This document shows positions 55,455 to 63,907 of a stretch of 64,000 bases of DNA, piece after piece. The first letter of the stretch is position 1; each line of letters starts with the position of its first letter. The stretch comes from Acetobacter nitrogenifigens DSM 23921 = NBRC 105050. GTDB lineage: Bacteria > Pseudomonadota > Alphaproteobacteria > Acetobacterales > Acetobacteraceae. The stretch lies in contig NZ_AUBI01000014.1 in the NCBI RefSeq assembly GCF_000429165.1, positions 1-64,000 of the forward strand, read 5' to 3'. Under the pieces are notes generated by a model. That model ran no database searches. It was not told the DNA's origin and saw nothing but the letters and a program-made list of their open reading frames with translations. Both the position numbers and the translations under genes were made by a program.

Positions 55455-56573
55455 TCACCCCAACGGATCGGTCTGAAACAACGTGACACGCAAGCCGCCA
55501 TGCGGCACCGGGGCGTCATTGGGCAGAAACGGAAGGCCCGTGGCATGAGCCAGACCGGAATCATTAGCCACCAGCCCTACGCGCCACCCGGAAAAACGCT
55601 GCATCAGGATCTTGCCAAGCGCACCATAAAGCGGCGCCAATTCGCCCTTGTCCCCAATCCGCGCGCCATAGGGCGGGTTGATCATCACAAGACCAGGCGG
55701 TCCATCGGGGGGCGTCGCCTCGCTGATAACCGCACAGCGAAAGTCGGTGAATGCCGTGACGCCAGCACGTTCAGCATTCTCGCAACTCATGGCGATCGCC
55801 CCAGCGTCCCGGTCACGACCGTAATATCGCGCCGTCGGCGTGCGAACGCCCCTGGGCGCCCGCATGGCCCGCCACGCTTCTTCGTCGAACGTGGCCATCC
55901 GCTCGAACGCGAAATTACGTGCGCGCCCCGGATTGAGCCGAGCCGCGATTTCGGCGGCCTCGATAACGAATGTTCCAGACCCGCACATCGGGTCAACCAC
56001 CGACTCCACACCGTCGAAGCGGCATTGGCGCAGAAACAGCGCAGCCAACGTCTCCCGTAACGGCGCTCGATTCACCGCCTGCTTATAGCCGCGCCTGTGC
56101 AGCAACTCACCCGACGTGTCCACGCTCAACACGCACATATTACGCTCGATCCGCAACCGGACCACGACCTCGGCCACAGGCGAAACCTGTGCGCCGAGAG
56201 CGCTTTTGATCGCCGTCTCAACGCGCTCGGCGGCCGCCCCCTCGTGATAAATTCGCGAGCCCAGGCAGACTGCCTCCACGCGAAACGCAACGTCGGGACG
56301 CAGGACCGACGCCCAGGCCACGCGCCGCGCCCGGCGTTCGAGTTCGGCCAAGTGGACCGCGGGGAAGGAATCAACACGCGCCAGAACGCGCGACGCCCCA
56401 CGTACCCAGAGATTAGCCCGCCATACTTCCGGCCAACCGCCCCGGGTGACGACCCCGCCGGGCACGACCACAGGACGCTTGAAACCCTTCAATCTTACCT
56501 CTTCGCACAGCACCAGCTCCAATCCTGGCGGCGCGGCGAGAAATATCTCGAAATCGGTGTCGGCGGTCGTCAT
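55455..56573 (-). CDS. THUMP-domain class I SAM RNA (guanine-N2) methyltransferase
   Basis: A 372-residue enzyme related to the N-terminal half of RlmL and to YpsC. A THUMP RNA-binding domain (about 45-150, with AVCLGSRIYHEGAAAERVET) is followed by a UPF0020 Rossmann methyltransferase: SAM site VVDPMCGSGTFVIEAAEI near residue 200, YYGRDRDAGAI, and catalytic MINPPYGARIGD (NPPY). It probably makes m2G in 23S rRNA, but whether the position is that of RlmL is not determined. The ATG at 56573 has AGGA four bases upstream; the frame runs to 56666 without homology. Confidence 0.9.
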   Translation of the reverse strand: MTTADTDFEIFLAAPPGLELVLCEEVRLKGFKRPVVVPGGVVTRGGWPEVWRANLWVRGASRVLARVDSFPAVHLAELERRARRVAWASVLRPDVAFRVEAVCLGSRIYHEGAAAERVETAIKSALGAQVSPVAEVVVRLRIERNMCVLSVDTSGELLHRRGYKQAVNRAPLRETLAALFLRQCRFDGVESVVDPMCGSGTFVIEAAEIAARLNPGRARNFAFERMATFDEEAWRAMRAPRGVRTPTARYYGRDRDAGAIAMSCENAERAGVTAFTDFRCAVISEATPPDGPPGLVMINPPYGARIGDKGELAPLYGALGKILMQRFSGWRVGLVANDSGLAHATGLPFLPNDAPVPHGGLRVTLFQTDPLG

Positions 56574-56714
56574 CCGTCCTGAATGGCAGGTCCATCCGCC
56601 GGGAGCAACGGTTCCGGCAGAGAGACCACACCCACCAAAGCCACTCATCGAGCCTTGTCCGTCCACACTGGCTCACGGATAAGGCTCTGGTTTGTTGTTT
56701 TGGCGGGCCTCTTT

Positions 56715-56744
56715 ATCCGATCAGCCGATTACGTCTGATCGGAT
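56715..56744. repeat. Hairpin with ATCCGATCAG arms, dispersed palindrome family
   Basis: ATCCGATCAG at 56715-56724 and CTGATCGGAT at 56735-56744 are perfect ten-base complements. It shares its arm sequence with the hairpins after opgH and fdhD, but here it is not immediately after a stop codon. Confidence 0.6.
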
Positions 56745-56995
56745 GGCGGTCCAACGCGCACGCGCGGCCATGCCATGCTCTCCGGGTAGCCACGGAGCAC
56801 AATGCCCACCCTCCGTTGCGGTTCGACGTTTACAATGGATACGGGACCGTCAACCTCTCCGACGGCGTTCCGTATCAGACGGCGCACAGTAAACTGGGAC
56901 GGCAGAAAGCTGTTCTACTGAAAGCGGTAGTTGGTACGGCTATTACCGATCATGGCGAATGTCCTTCGCGCGCTCAGGCGCAGAATCACTCGCAG

Positions 56996-57058
56996 CACCA
57001 GCCACCAGCCACCAGCCACCAGCCACCAGCCACCAGCCACCAGCCACCAGCCACCAGC
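56996..57058. repeat. Tandem heptamer array, 8 full copies of CCACCAG
   Basis: Eight exact copies of CCACCAG run from 57002 to 57057, preceded by a partial CACCAG at 56996. The array ends 13 bases from the stop codon of the symporter gene. On the minus strand every copy creates GCTGGTGG, the E. coli Chi octamer. Perfect conservation suggests recent slippage or selection. Confidence 0.9.
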
Positions 57059-57070
57059 GTTAGAAAGCCC

Positions 57071-58465
57071 TTACCCGCCGCTCCGCAAGCGCATCGCCCC
57101 GCCTTCGTTGCGGCGTGCGCGCATCGTCATGAGCGTCAGGATCACGACGTTCGCAACCAGGCCGATCAGCCCCGGATTGACGCCGCCCGTATCGGCGCCG
57201 CTGAAAAACAGCGTCACGGGAATGACGTCGCCAATGAGTATTCCCGCCGCAACCGCTGCGCCCGGCGCCCGCAGGTTAAGCGCGATGACGACGACGCCGG
57301 GTAGGAACTGCGTCATGCCGAAATAGGTGAGGTTATTCATGGTCGCCGCGAAAGACGACGCGAAAGCGGCGCCCGCCATCGACGCCAGAAGGTAGACCAC
57401 GCCGATCGCCTGCGCCCCGGTTTTCTGTTGGCGCTCCGTCAGGGATTTCAGCAGGTTATGCGTGAACAGCGGCCCGATCACCAGACAGGTCCCGGCCAGC
57501 ACGACGAGCCCTGACAACGCCGCCCCACCCGCCACCAGACCGATCAGCCAGGGCGACAGGAGCTGACGCGCCGTGTCGATGAACACATGGTTGGGTGACA
57601 GGCCATCGCCGAAAGCGCCGCGGGCATAGAACGCGACCACGATCAGGAAGGCGAACATCACCATATAAAGCGGCATGGCGATTTGCGCGCGCTGAACCGT
57701 GCGTGCGTCCTTCGCCGTAAAGATCGACGCAGCATAGGACGGAAACATGCACAGGCCGCTAGCCTGAAACAGAATATTGGTCGTCATGATGCGGATGTCG
57801 CGACCGGTGAAATGAGCAGTCGCCACGCCGCGCAGCATCGCCTCCCGACCGTGCGGCAGCCGCATGGCCGCGACGCCGACCGTGAAGATGGCGGCCAGCA
57901 ACAACACGTCCTTGATGACCGAAACGTAAGCTGGCGCCCGGATGCCGGAAATGGCCGTGTAGGCGTAGGCGAGCGCGGCGGCGACGCCCATAAGCGCCCA
58001 GGCGGGCCAGTCGAAGCCCAGCCCCTGCAACACCATGGTCAAGCCCATGAACTGGATCACGCCCCACGGAATCATGAACAGAATCGCCGCCCCGGCGACG
58101 ATAATTTCCAGAGAACGACTTGAGAAATGCCGCGCGAAAAGATCGGCCATGGTCACGGGGTCGTACCGCCTCGCCGCCCGCCAGATCAGCGGCCCGAGGA
58201 AGTAACCGACAGGAAAAGCGAGCACGATATAGCCGACGAACCAGACGCAAAATGTCAGGCCACGCAGGTAGACTCCGCCCGGAAACGCGGTCAGCACGCC
58301 AAGACTGTAAGTCTCTCCGACTGCCAGAAAGAACAGCAGCAATCCGCCGAATTGCCGTGAGGCGACAAAGTAATCGTGGATTTCGTCATGTCGGCGACCG
58401 CCGCGCGACCACACTGCGACGAGCAGGGAAAAAACCAGAATGATCGCGAAGACGAGCTTATCCAT
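57071..58465 (-). CDS. Sodium:solute symporter (SSS) family transporter
   Basis: A 464-residue membrane protein with about 12-13 helices and SSS-family features: DYFVASRQFGGLLLFFLAVGETYS near residue 31 (seen in part), the GVLTAFPGGVYLRGL segment, PVTMADLFARHFSSRSLEI and SPWLIGLVAGGAALSGLVVL. The family imports small organic solutes with Na+; this one resembles bacterial monocarboxylate/solute transporters, but the substrate cannot be named. Start ATG 58465. The heptamer repeat array lies just downstream of its stop. Confidence 0.88.
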   Translation of the reverse strand: MDKLVFAIILVFSLLVAVWSRGGRRHDEIHDYFVASRQFGGLLLFFLAVGETYSLGVLTAFPGGVYLRGLTFCVWFVGYIVLAFPVGYFLGPLIWRAARRYDPVTMADLFARHFSSRSLEIIVAGAAILFMIPWGVIQFMGLTMVLQGLGFDWPAWALMGVAAALAYAYTAISGIRAPAYVSVIKDVLLLAAIFTVGVAAMRLPHGREAMLRGVATAHFTGRDIRIMTTNILFQASGLCMFPSYAASIFTAKDARTVQRAQIAMPLYMVMFAFLIVVAFYARGAFGDGLSPNHVFIDTARQLLSPWLIGLVAGGAALSGLVVLAGTCLVIGPLFTHNLLKSLTERQQKTGAQAIGVVYLLASMAGAAFASSFAATMNNLTYFGMTQFLPGVVVIALNLRAPGAAVAAGILIGDVIPVTLFFSGADTGGVNPGLIGLVANVVILTLMTMRARRNEGGAMRLRSGG

Positions 58466-58660
58466 CGATATCGGAAAACCACATGTGACGCCGCTCGCGT
58501 TCAGCCGGAAGGGATGCGTTTTTCAATACGACCCGGAAATGATGCGCCTGTCGACCCCGGACGATCATTTTCGACCGGCGCCGTGTCTGCGCCGCCGCCA
58601 CGACGCCGAAGAAACCATTCCGCGCGTCAAGCTCAGAGCCGCGTGAACGCCCTGTCGTCG

Positions 58661-58921
58661 TTACGCCGGGTCGGGCGGCGTCTCGCCGTCGATCACAGCA
58701 ATCAGCCGCTCCTGCTCCTCGGGCGTGTTGACCGGATAACGATCGAAGTCGGCGCCACGAACCAGATCGGCGAAAAGCCCCTTCGGGTCTTCATGAAAAT
58801 GCAGAAACGGCTTTGACTTGCGATAAAACACGCCCAGCGACTTTTCCTTGAGCCCTGCTCGCCGAATACGTTGAAGCAGCGGCTCGGCCCCGATCAGCGT
58901 ATCCTTTGTCGCATGCTTCAC
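58661..58921 (-). CDS. Small conserved hypothetical protein downstream of the NrdJ-like gene
   Basis: An 86-residue basic/acidic soluble protein with no cysteine, no signal and no membrane helix. The sequence looks like a compact alpha/beta fold (KEKSLGVFYRKSKPFLHFHE, then DPKGLFADLVRGADFDRYPV). I cannot name its family. It starts 30 bases after the stop of the NrdJ-like TSCPD gene on the same strand, so the two are probably co-transcribed and may act together. Confidence 0.75.
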   Translation of the reverse strand: MKHATKDTLIGAEPLLQRIRRAGLKEKSLGVFYRKSKPFLHFHEDPKGLFADLVRGADFDRYPVNTPEEQERLIAVIDGETPPDPA

Positions 58922-58951
58922 CGCGTCGCCCCCTTTTCTCCGCCTGCCGCG

Positions 58952-60589
58952 TCAGCTCACCAACCGCAGCCGCCGCGCGCCGCGCGGCGGAGGCGTGGAG
59001 GCGCGCTGCGCACCCCTTTCCATGTCCAGCGGCAGCAGCGGCGCCGTATCCTCGCCGTCGTCTTCATGGGGCGCATCCGGCAGGCGGCGCCCAAGATAGA
59101 GGTCCGAAAGCGCCCGGAAAACATAGTCAAGCATGGACGTGGCGTAGGACGCCACCGGGTCGCCCTCGACCGTGCCGGCGGGTCCGAAGCAGGAATAGGC
59201 GAAACGTTCGACATATTCCTCAAGCGGGGCGCCGTATTGCAGCCCGATGCTGACCGCTTCGCTGAAGCTCTCCATCAGGCCGCGCACCATCGGATTCTCG
59301 CGCGTCGGCGAAATCTCGATCTCGCCGAGCGTCCCGTCGTCGAACTCTCCGGTCCTGAGGAACAGCCGCCGACCGCCGACCGTCGTCTTCTGCATCACGC
59401 CGCCATGCCGGTCCGGCATGCGGCGGGCTACGCCACGCGGCGGCAGGCGCAAGCCCAGTCCGGCGACAGGGTCGGGACGCGGCGGCGCGCGATCGACGAA
59501 TCCGGCCAGAGCGCGGTGCATGCGCATATGTCCCTCCGGACCGGGAACCGCGAGGGCCGGCGCGCCAGCGATGCTGGCCGCGAACGCCGCCTCCAGCGTC
59601 AGGCCGCGCGCCGCCAGACGCGCCAGCGTGCTGGCGGCCAGACGCCCGTCAGCGCGGATCGGCGAGAAGATCGGCGCGAGACCGCACGCCTCGACCCCGA
59701 GAAGCGCATCCACGGGGCCGGGCGCGGACAACCCGGTCTCGATGCGTGGCTCCGGCGCGTCCGTCTCAACCGCGGCGCGCGCCCACGCATCGCGGGCGAC
59801 GGAGGCGAGGCCTGGAATGACGTGGCGATGAGGTGTGAGCGGCAGCCGATCGCAGCCGAGTCCCTCTCGCGCGACCAGCGTCGCCAACGCCATCAGCGAG
59901 CATGCAGCGTCACGGCCTTCGTCGCTGTCGTAATCAAATCCGAGAGCAGCAAGGCAGGCGTCCAGATTCGTGAGCAACAGTTCGCCCGCGACCAATTGAG
60001 GCTCAGCGAGCGGCAGAGCGGGTTCGGACGCCGCGCCGCTCTTTCTGGCTTCAGCCTTCCCGGCGTTGCGCAACGTCGTGACCTTGCCTGACGGCAAGAC
60101 TTCCGGCGCTTGCGACTCAGGATCCAGAGCCAGTTCGCCGTTCCGAAGTCCCGCTTTTTCGAGCGCCAGCCTGCGCAACACGCCGCACAACAGTCGTAGG
60201 GCCGCGACGAACGTCTCTCCCGCGAACCCTTCTCCTGGCAACGCGAACGCGGCGAGATTGACGACAAAACCGGGGCGCCGATCGAGTTCGCCGCTCCAAA
60301 GGGCGAGCGTCGGCGCCGCCTGACGCAGGAGCAGCAGCCATGTCAGCGAACGCGCGGAGCCTTCGTCGTCAGGCGCGACCAGCGTCTCGATCCACCGCGC
60401 AGACTCCTCGGCCACGGACACGGCGTCCTGACCGGCCCCCGTTTGAATGGGGGCGATCTGCGCGAGAGCGGCGGCGGCGGCGTCGTCCCAGTCAACCGGC
60501 AGGGTCACCCGGCGCGCGGGGGCGTCGGGATCGGGGGAAGCCATGACCGTGCGCATCCGCACGCCGTTCCAGTAGCGTTGAGCGTTCAT
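58952..60589 (-). CDS. TSCPD-domain protein related to the C-terminal part of class II ribonucleotide reductase (NrdJ)
   Basis: A 545-residue protein. Residues about 390-500 strongly resemble the end of alphaproteobacterial NrdJ: MPDRHGGVMQKTTVGGRR, LRTGEFDDGTLGEIEI, SIGLQYGAPLEEYV, FAYSCFGPAG and TSMLDYVFRAL. The middle also echoes the NrdJ barrel: VVNLAAFAL (residues 109-117) aligns with the catalytic CNLASLNL but has Val for Cys, and LDACLAALGFDYDSDEGRDA (209-228) aligns with the GxPYDSDEGRAL helix. The N-terminal catalytic half of NrdJ is absent. It therefore looks like a non-catalytic NrdJ derivative, perhaps regulatory or structural; this role is inference. Start ATG 60589; it precedes the 86-residue gene. 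Confidence 0.8.
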   Translation of the reverse strand: MNAQRYWNGVRMRTVMASPDPDAPARRVTLPVDWDDAAAAALAQIAPIQTGAGQDAVSVAEESARWIETLVAPDDEGSARSLTWLLLLRQAAPTLALWSGELDRRPGFVVNLAAFALPGEGFAGETFVAALRLLCGVLRRLALEKAGLRNGELALDPESQAPEVLPSGKVTTLRNAGKAEARKSGAASEPALPLAEPQLVAGELLLTNLDACLAALGFDYDSDEGRDAACSLMALATLVAREGLGCDRLPLTPHRHVIPGLASVARDAWARAAVETDAPEPRIETGLSAPGPVDALLGVEACGLAPIFSPIRADGRLAASTLARLAARGLTLEAAFAASIAGAPALAVPGPEGHMRMHRALAGFVDRAPPRPDPVAGLGLRLPPRGVARRMPDRHGGVMQKTTVGGRRLFLRTGEFDDGTLGEIEISPTRENPMVRGLMESFSEAVSIGLQYGAPLEEYVERFAYSCFGPAGTVEGDPVASYATSMLDYVFRALSDLYLGRRLPDAPHEDDGEDTAPLLPLDMERGAQRASTPPPRGARRLRLVS

Positions 60590-60791
60590 GAGGGCAGTTT
60601 ATCGCGCCTGCGCAACGCGGCGGAAGCAGAACAAGACGCCGCTTATGGACCGCAAAACGAGGATATGGGGGATAACTTTTCGACTCCCCGAGTCGCCATG
60701 ACGAAGCCCGATCCCTGCACAGCGCAACGTGAACACAATGAGCCTTGCGCAGCGGTGGACGACGGCGCCGGGACTCCGTATCGTGTCGGGC

Positions 60792-61160
60792 ATGACCACG
60801 CTCGGCACGCTTCTGCACACCCGCCTGAAAGGGCGCCTCGTCGGCAAGGACGTCGACGGTCGCTCTTATTATCAGTCCCGCACGCCGTCCCGCATTGGCG
60901 GCGGGGAGCAGCGGTTCGAACGCTGGGTTATCTATAACAAGGGCGAAGACGCCTCCGCCGTCCCGCCGGAGTGGTGGAACTGGCTCCACCACGTGGAAGC
61001 CGATCCGATCCCGCAGGAAGCGCGCAAGCCCTGGCAGTTACCGCCGCAGCCCAACCTGACCGGAACGCCCGGCGCATACCGCCCGGCTGGCAGCGCCTAT
61101 CGCGGGGGACAGCGTCCCGCCGCGACGGGCGATTACGAGGCGTGGACTCCGGACGCCTGA
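60792..61160 (+). CDS. NDUFA12 (B17.2)-family Complex I supernumerary subunit
   Basis: Alphaproteobacterial Complex I contains a few subunits shared only with mitochondria, NDUFA12 among them. The 122-residue protein starts MTTLGTLLHTRLKGRLVGKD and contains DGRSYYQS, RRWV-like ERWVIYNKGEDASAVPPEWW and WLHH, the family core. The ATG at 60792 matches the usual family start; a GTG at 60729 and ATG 60738 are in frame but add a non-conserved stretch. It heads the group NDUFA12, MlaD, small protein, DUF2155. Confidence 0.92.
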   Translation: MTTLGTLLHTRLKGRLVGKDVDGRSYYQSRTPSRIGGGEQRFERWVIYNKGEDASAVPPEWWNWLHHVEADPIPQEARKPWQLPPQPNLTGTPGAYRPAGSAYRGGQRPAATGDYEAWTPDA

Positions 61161-61365
61161 GCCCAATCGGGTTCCGGTTTTCCAAGACCCTTTACCACAC
61201 GCAGCCATGGCGAGCCGTCCCTTCGGTTGCGCTCCTGTTTCTGTTCTCGCTATCTGTTATTGATAACGACGTGACGTCCACGCGGCCCCTCCCTGAAGAT
61301 GAGGCATGCGGGGACGGGAAGAAACAACCCTCGGGTTACGCAACTGTGGAAGTGAACGACAGCCC

Positions 61366-61926
61366 ATGAGCATGGCCCAGACCTCTCCCGCGCCCCAGCC
61401 GGCCGCGCACGCGCCACGTGAACTGGCGGAACTTCTCGCCGGTTTCGTCGTGCTGGCGGCTCTGGCCGCGCTACTCGTGCTGGCGGTGATCGGGACTGGA
61501 CGGCGTAGCGACGCCGGATATCGCCTGTCGGCGGACTTTGCCCATATCGACGGCCTCAACATCGGCTCCGAGGTCAAGCTCGCGGGCATCAACATCGGCC
61601 ATGTCGTGTCGGAAACCGTCGATCCGAAGACGTTCAAGGCCAGCGTGACCTTCACCGTGCGCCCGGACGTCAAGCTGCCCGTGGACAGCGCCGCGATCAT
61701 CACCAGCGACAGCCTGCTCGGCGGCAAATACATCGCGCTCTCGCCCGGCGGCGACACGCGGATGCTGGCGGCTGGAGCAACGGTGGCGGAGACACAGGGG
61801 TCGATCAGCCTCGAGCAACTGCTCAGCAAGTTCATCTTCTCGGTCACCGACTCGTTGACTGCAGCCAATAAGAGCAAGGCCGGAACGGACGCTCCCGCGA
61901 CAACGAACGGCGGGGACCTGCAGTGA
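61366..61926 (+). CDS. mlaD: MlaD-family (MCE domain) phospholipid transport protein
   Basis: Membrane-anchored substrate-binding protein of the Mla/MCE lipid transport system that keeps phospholipids out of the outer leaflet. The 186-residue protein has an N-terminal anchor (LLAGFVVLAALAALLVLAVI), the MCE domain (SADFAHIDGLNIGSEVKLAG, INIGHVVSETVDP) and the ITSDSLLGGKYIALSPGGD motif. ATG 61366 or 61372 may be used. The stop overlaps the GTG start of the next gene. The ABC components mlaEF are not in the window. Confidence 0.9.
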   Translation: MSMAQTSPAPQPAAHAPRELAELLAGFVVLAALAALLVLAVIGTGRRSDAGYRLSADFAHIDGLNIGSEVKLAGINIGHVVSETVDPKTFKASVTFTVRPDVKLPVDSAAIITSDSLLGGKYIALSPGGDTRMLAAGATVAETQGSISLEQLLSKFIFSVTDSLTAANKSKAGTDAPATTNGGDLQ

Positions 61927-62201
61927 CGGTCAACGCGGAGGCCATGCCTTCCAGCCGCACGCGCGAACCCATTGCGACGGCCGGACAAACGCCAGACATA
62001 TGGCCGCAGGTGGACGGCTCCCCGGTGTCCTGCACCGAAAAGCTGATGGTGCTTCGGGAGAACTGGGAAGAGCTGCGGGGCGTTCTTCGGGACGCGTTTG
62101 AGGACGCCGTGCTGATGGGCGTCGACGAGAACGCCATGAAGCGCATGATCGTCGAAATGACGACCGACCTGATCACTCCCCGGAGACACACGAAATCATG
62201 A
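61923..62201 (+). CDS. Small conserved hypothetical protein between MlaD and DUF2155
   Basis: A 92-residue soluble protein beginning at GTG 61923, overlapping the mlaD stop (GTGA). The N-terminal half is disordered, the second half helical (LMVLRENWEELRGVLRDAFE, ENAMKRMIVEMTTDLITP). No recognised domain. Four-base overlaps on both sides (its TGA overlaps the ATG of the DUF2155 gene) indicate tight translational coupling, so it probably serves the same envelope process. Confidence 0.75.
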   Translation: MTVNAEAMPSSRTREPIATAGQTPDIWPQVDGSPVSCTEKLMVLRENWEELRGVLRDAFEDAVLMGVDENAMKRMIVEMTTDLITPRRHTKS

Positions 62202-62863
62202 CGTTGCGGATCGCTTCACGGCGTGACCGTCTTCTCGCGCACGCCCTCCACGCCATTTTTGTCAGCGCCAGTCTGGCTGGAGCCGGCGTCCTCGGAGGCC
62301 AGAGCCGCGCGGCGCAACCTCTCGCCCCCCCTGCGATGTACCCGGCGGACACCTGGCAGGGTAAAAGTGTGGCTGTCGTGCGTGTGTTGAACCGACTTGA
62401 CGCCCATGTCGAGACTCTCAACGTCACGGTCGGCGCCCTCGCCCACTACGAAAGCCTCGACATCGGCGTCGCGCGGTGCCTGGATCGACCGGCGACGCTG
62501 CCCTCCGACGCCGCAGCCTGGCTGGACGTGCAGGATCAGCACACTCAGAAAGTCGCATTCCACGGATGGATGCTGGCGAAGGAGCCGTCGCTCGGCATTT
62601 TCGAGAGCCCTGTTTATGACGTCAGGGTCGTCAAATGCGACGGCGCCGATGTCGCGCCGTCTCCAGGCCCCCTCGTGCAGCCCCCCGTGCCCACTCTTCC
62701 CGGCGCGCCGCCGGCCGCAACGACTGACGGGACTCCGCAAACGTTGTCCGCGCCGTCTCCCGGTCAGGAACCTGCGGACTCACTGCCTTCGACCGTCGCG
62801 CCGCTTCCAGCCGCTCCGCAACAGGGCGCGCCTTCCGGCGATGCCCAGACGCCGCAACCCTGA
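62198..62863 (+). CDS. DUF2155-family exported protein
   Basis: A 221-residue exported protein: Sec signal (LLAHALHAIFVSASLAGAGV, cleavage near SRA-AQ), the DUF2155 domain (about 60-150: VVRVLNRLDAHVETLNVTVG, ARCLDRPATLPSD, KVAFHGWMLAKEPSLGIFES, PVYDVRVVKCDG) and a Pro/Ala/Gln-rich tail. Two cysteines (in ARCLDR and VKCDG) may form a disulphide. DUF2155 genes commonly accompany NDUFA12 and MlaD in Rhodospirillales; function unknown. The ATG overlaps the previous stop (ATGA). Confidence 0.9.
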   Translation: MTLRIASRRDRLLAHALHAIFVSASLAGAGVLGGQSRAAQPLAPPAMYPADTWQGKSVAVVRVLNRLDAHVETLNVTVGALAHYESLDIGVARCLDRPATLPSDAAAWLDVQDQHTQKVAFHGWMLAKEPSLGIFESPVYDVRVVKCDGADVAPSPGPLVQPPVPTLPGAPPAATTDGTPQTLSAPSPGQEPADSLPSTVAPLPAAPQQGAPSGDAQTPQP

Positions 62864-63145
62864 ATGCACATCGGCGCACCTTCCACGTCGCCGGTTTTTT
62901 CTTTAACCGCATCTTTCATCGAATAGTGACGTTCTTCATCCATACGAGAACGGCAACCGGCCGCGCGTGACGCGCGGCGACAGACGCGCAGTCCCGATCG
63001 CTGCGCGCCTTGAGGTTGGCGCGCACGTTCGGCATCCTTGTCCAGGGCGCTCCGCGAACCCGATGCCGCAAACTGTGACGCAGCCTGACCGCGCCAACAC
63101 CATCATGCGCCCGACGGCGCACGCTAGCAGGGAAGGTTCTTCACA

Positions 63146-63907
63146 GTGACCTCGCCGAACCGATCGGACATGTCCTCCGTACGTCCATCCGAAGCAGCGT
63201 TCCTGCTCGATTTCGACGGCACCCTTGTCGATATCGCGCCGACGCCGGAATCGGTCGTCGTGCCTCCCGATCTCAAGGATACGTTGCGCCGTCTGCGCGA
63301 CGCATGCGGGAACGCTCTGGCCGTCGTAAGCGGTCGTCCGGTGTCTCAGATCGACGAATTTCTGGGGGATATCCCCTTCGCGGTAGCGGGAGAGCATGGC
63401 ATCGCCATTCGCAGGCGGCCCGGCGGCCCGGTAGAGCGGGTGGCGCTTCCGCCCGTGCCCACGGACTGGATTCACGAGGCCGATGAACTGGCTTCGGCAT
63501 GGCCGGGCGTACGCGTCGAGCGCAAGGTCGGCGGCTTCGTGCTGCATTTCCGCGCGGCCCCAGAGGCAGAAGCCGCGTTGAGAAAAGCAGCGGACGCATG
63601 GATCGCCACAACCGACGGCGCCTTTCATGTGCAAGCGGCCAAGATGGCGTGGGAGATCAGACCGGCGGGGGTCGACAAAGGGTACGCCGTGGCCGAGCTT
63701 ATGCAAAATGCCCCGTTCAGCGGACGCAAGCCCGTTTTCGTGGGCGATGACGTCACGGACGAGGAAGGGGTGAAGGCGGCCGTTCGGTTGGGCGGCGCGG
63801 GTTTTCGCATCCCCGCCGATTTCCCGACGCCAACAGCCTTCAGGAACTGGCTGGCTTCCCTGACGGAGACGTCGGGGCCAAACAACAACGGCGGGGAGGA
63901 TGCGTGA
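63146..63907 (+). CDS. otsB: Trehalose-6-phosphate phosphatase OtsB
   Basis: Dephosphorylates trehalose-6-phosphate to trehalose, an osmoprotectant. The 253-residue HAD protein has motif I FLLDFDGTLVDIAPTPE (nucleophile Asp), motif II AVVSGRPVSQ, EHGI, AKMAWEIRPAGVDKG and motif IV VFVGDDVTDEEG. The GTG at 63146 has GGAAGG eight bases upstream; ATG 63170 is an alternative. Its stop overlaps a GTG of otsA (GTGA), giving the standard otsBA operon. Confidence 0.95.
   Translation: MTSPNRSDMSSVRPSEAAFLLDFDGTLVDIAPTPESVVVPPDLKDTLRRLRDACGNALAVVSGRPVSQIDEFLGDIPFAVAGEHGIAIRRRPGGPVERVALPPVPTDWIHEADELASAWPGVRVERKVGGFVLHFRAAPEAEAALRKAADAWIATTDGAFHVQAAKMAWEIRPAGVDKGYAVAELMQNAPFSGRKPVFVGDDVTDEEGVKAAVRLGGAGFRIPADFPTPTAFRNWLASLTETSGPNNNGGEDA

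Larger units (their letters stand above)
56574..57070. other. Gene-free region between the methyltransferase and the SSS symporter
   Basis: About 500 bases upstream of the methyltransferase and downstream of the symporter, both minus-strand. It holds the hairpin at 56715-56744 and the heptamer array at 56996-57058. A plus-strand frame reads through the array as repeated QPPATSH but has no other gene-like property. Confidence 0.5.

Noticed and set aside
56996-57058. CRISPR-like array
   Set aside because: Seven-base unit repeated head to tail without spacers; a simple tandem repeat.
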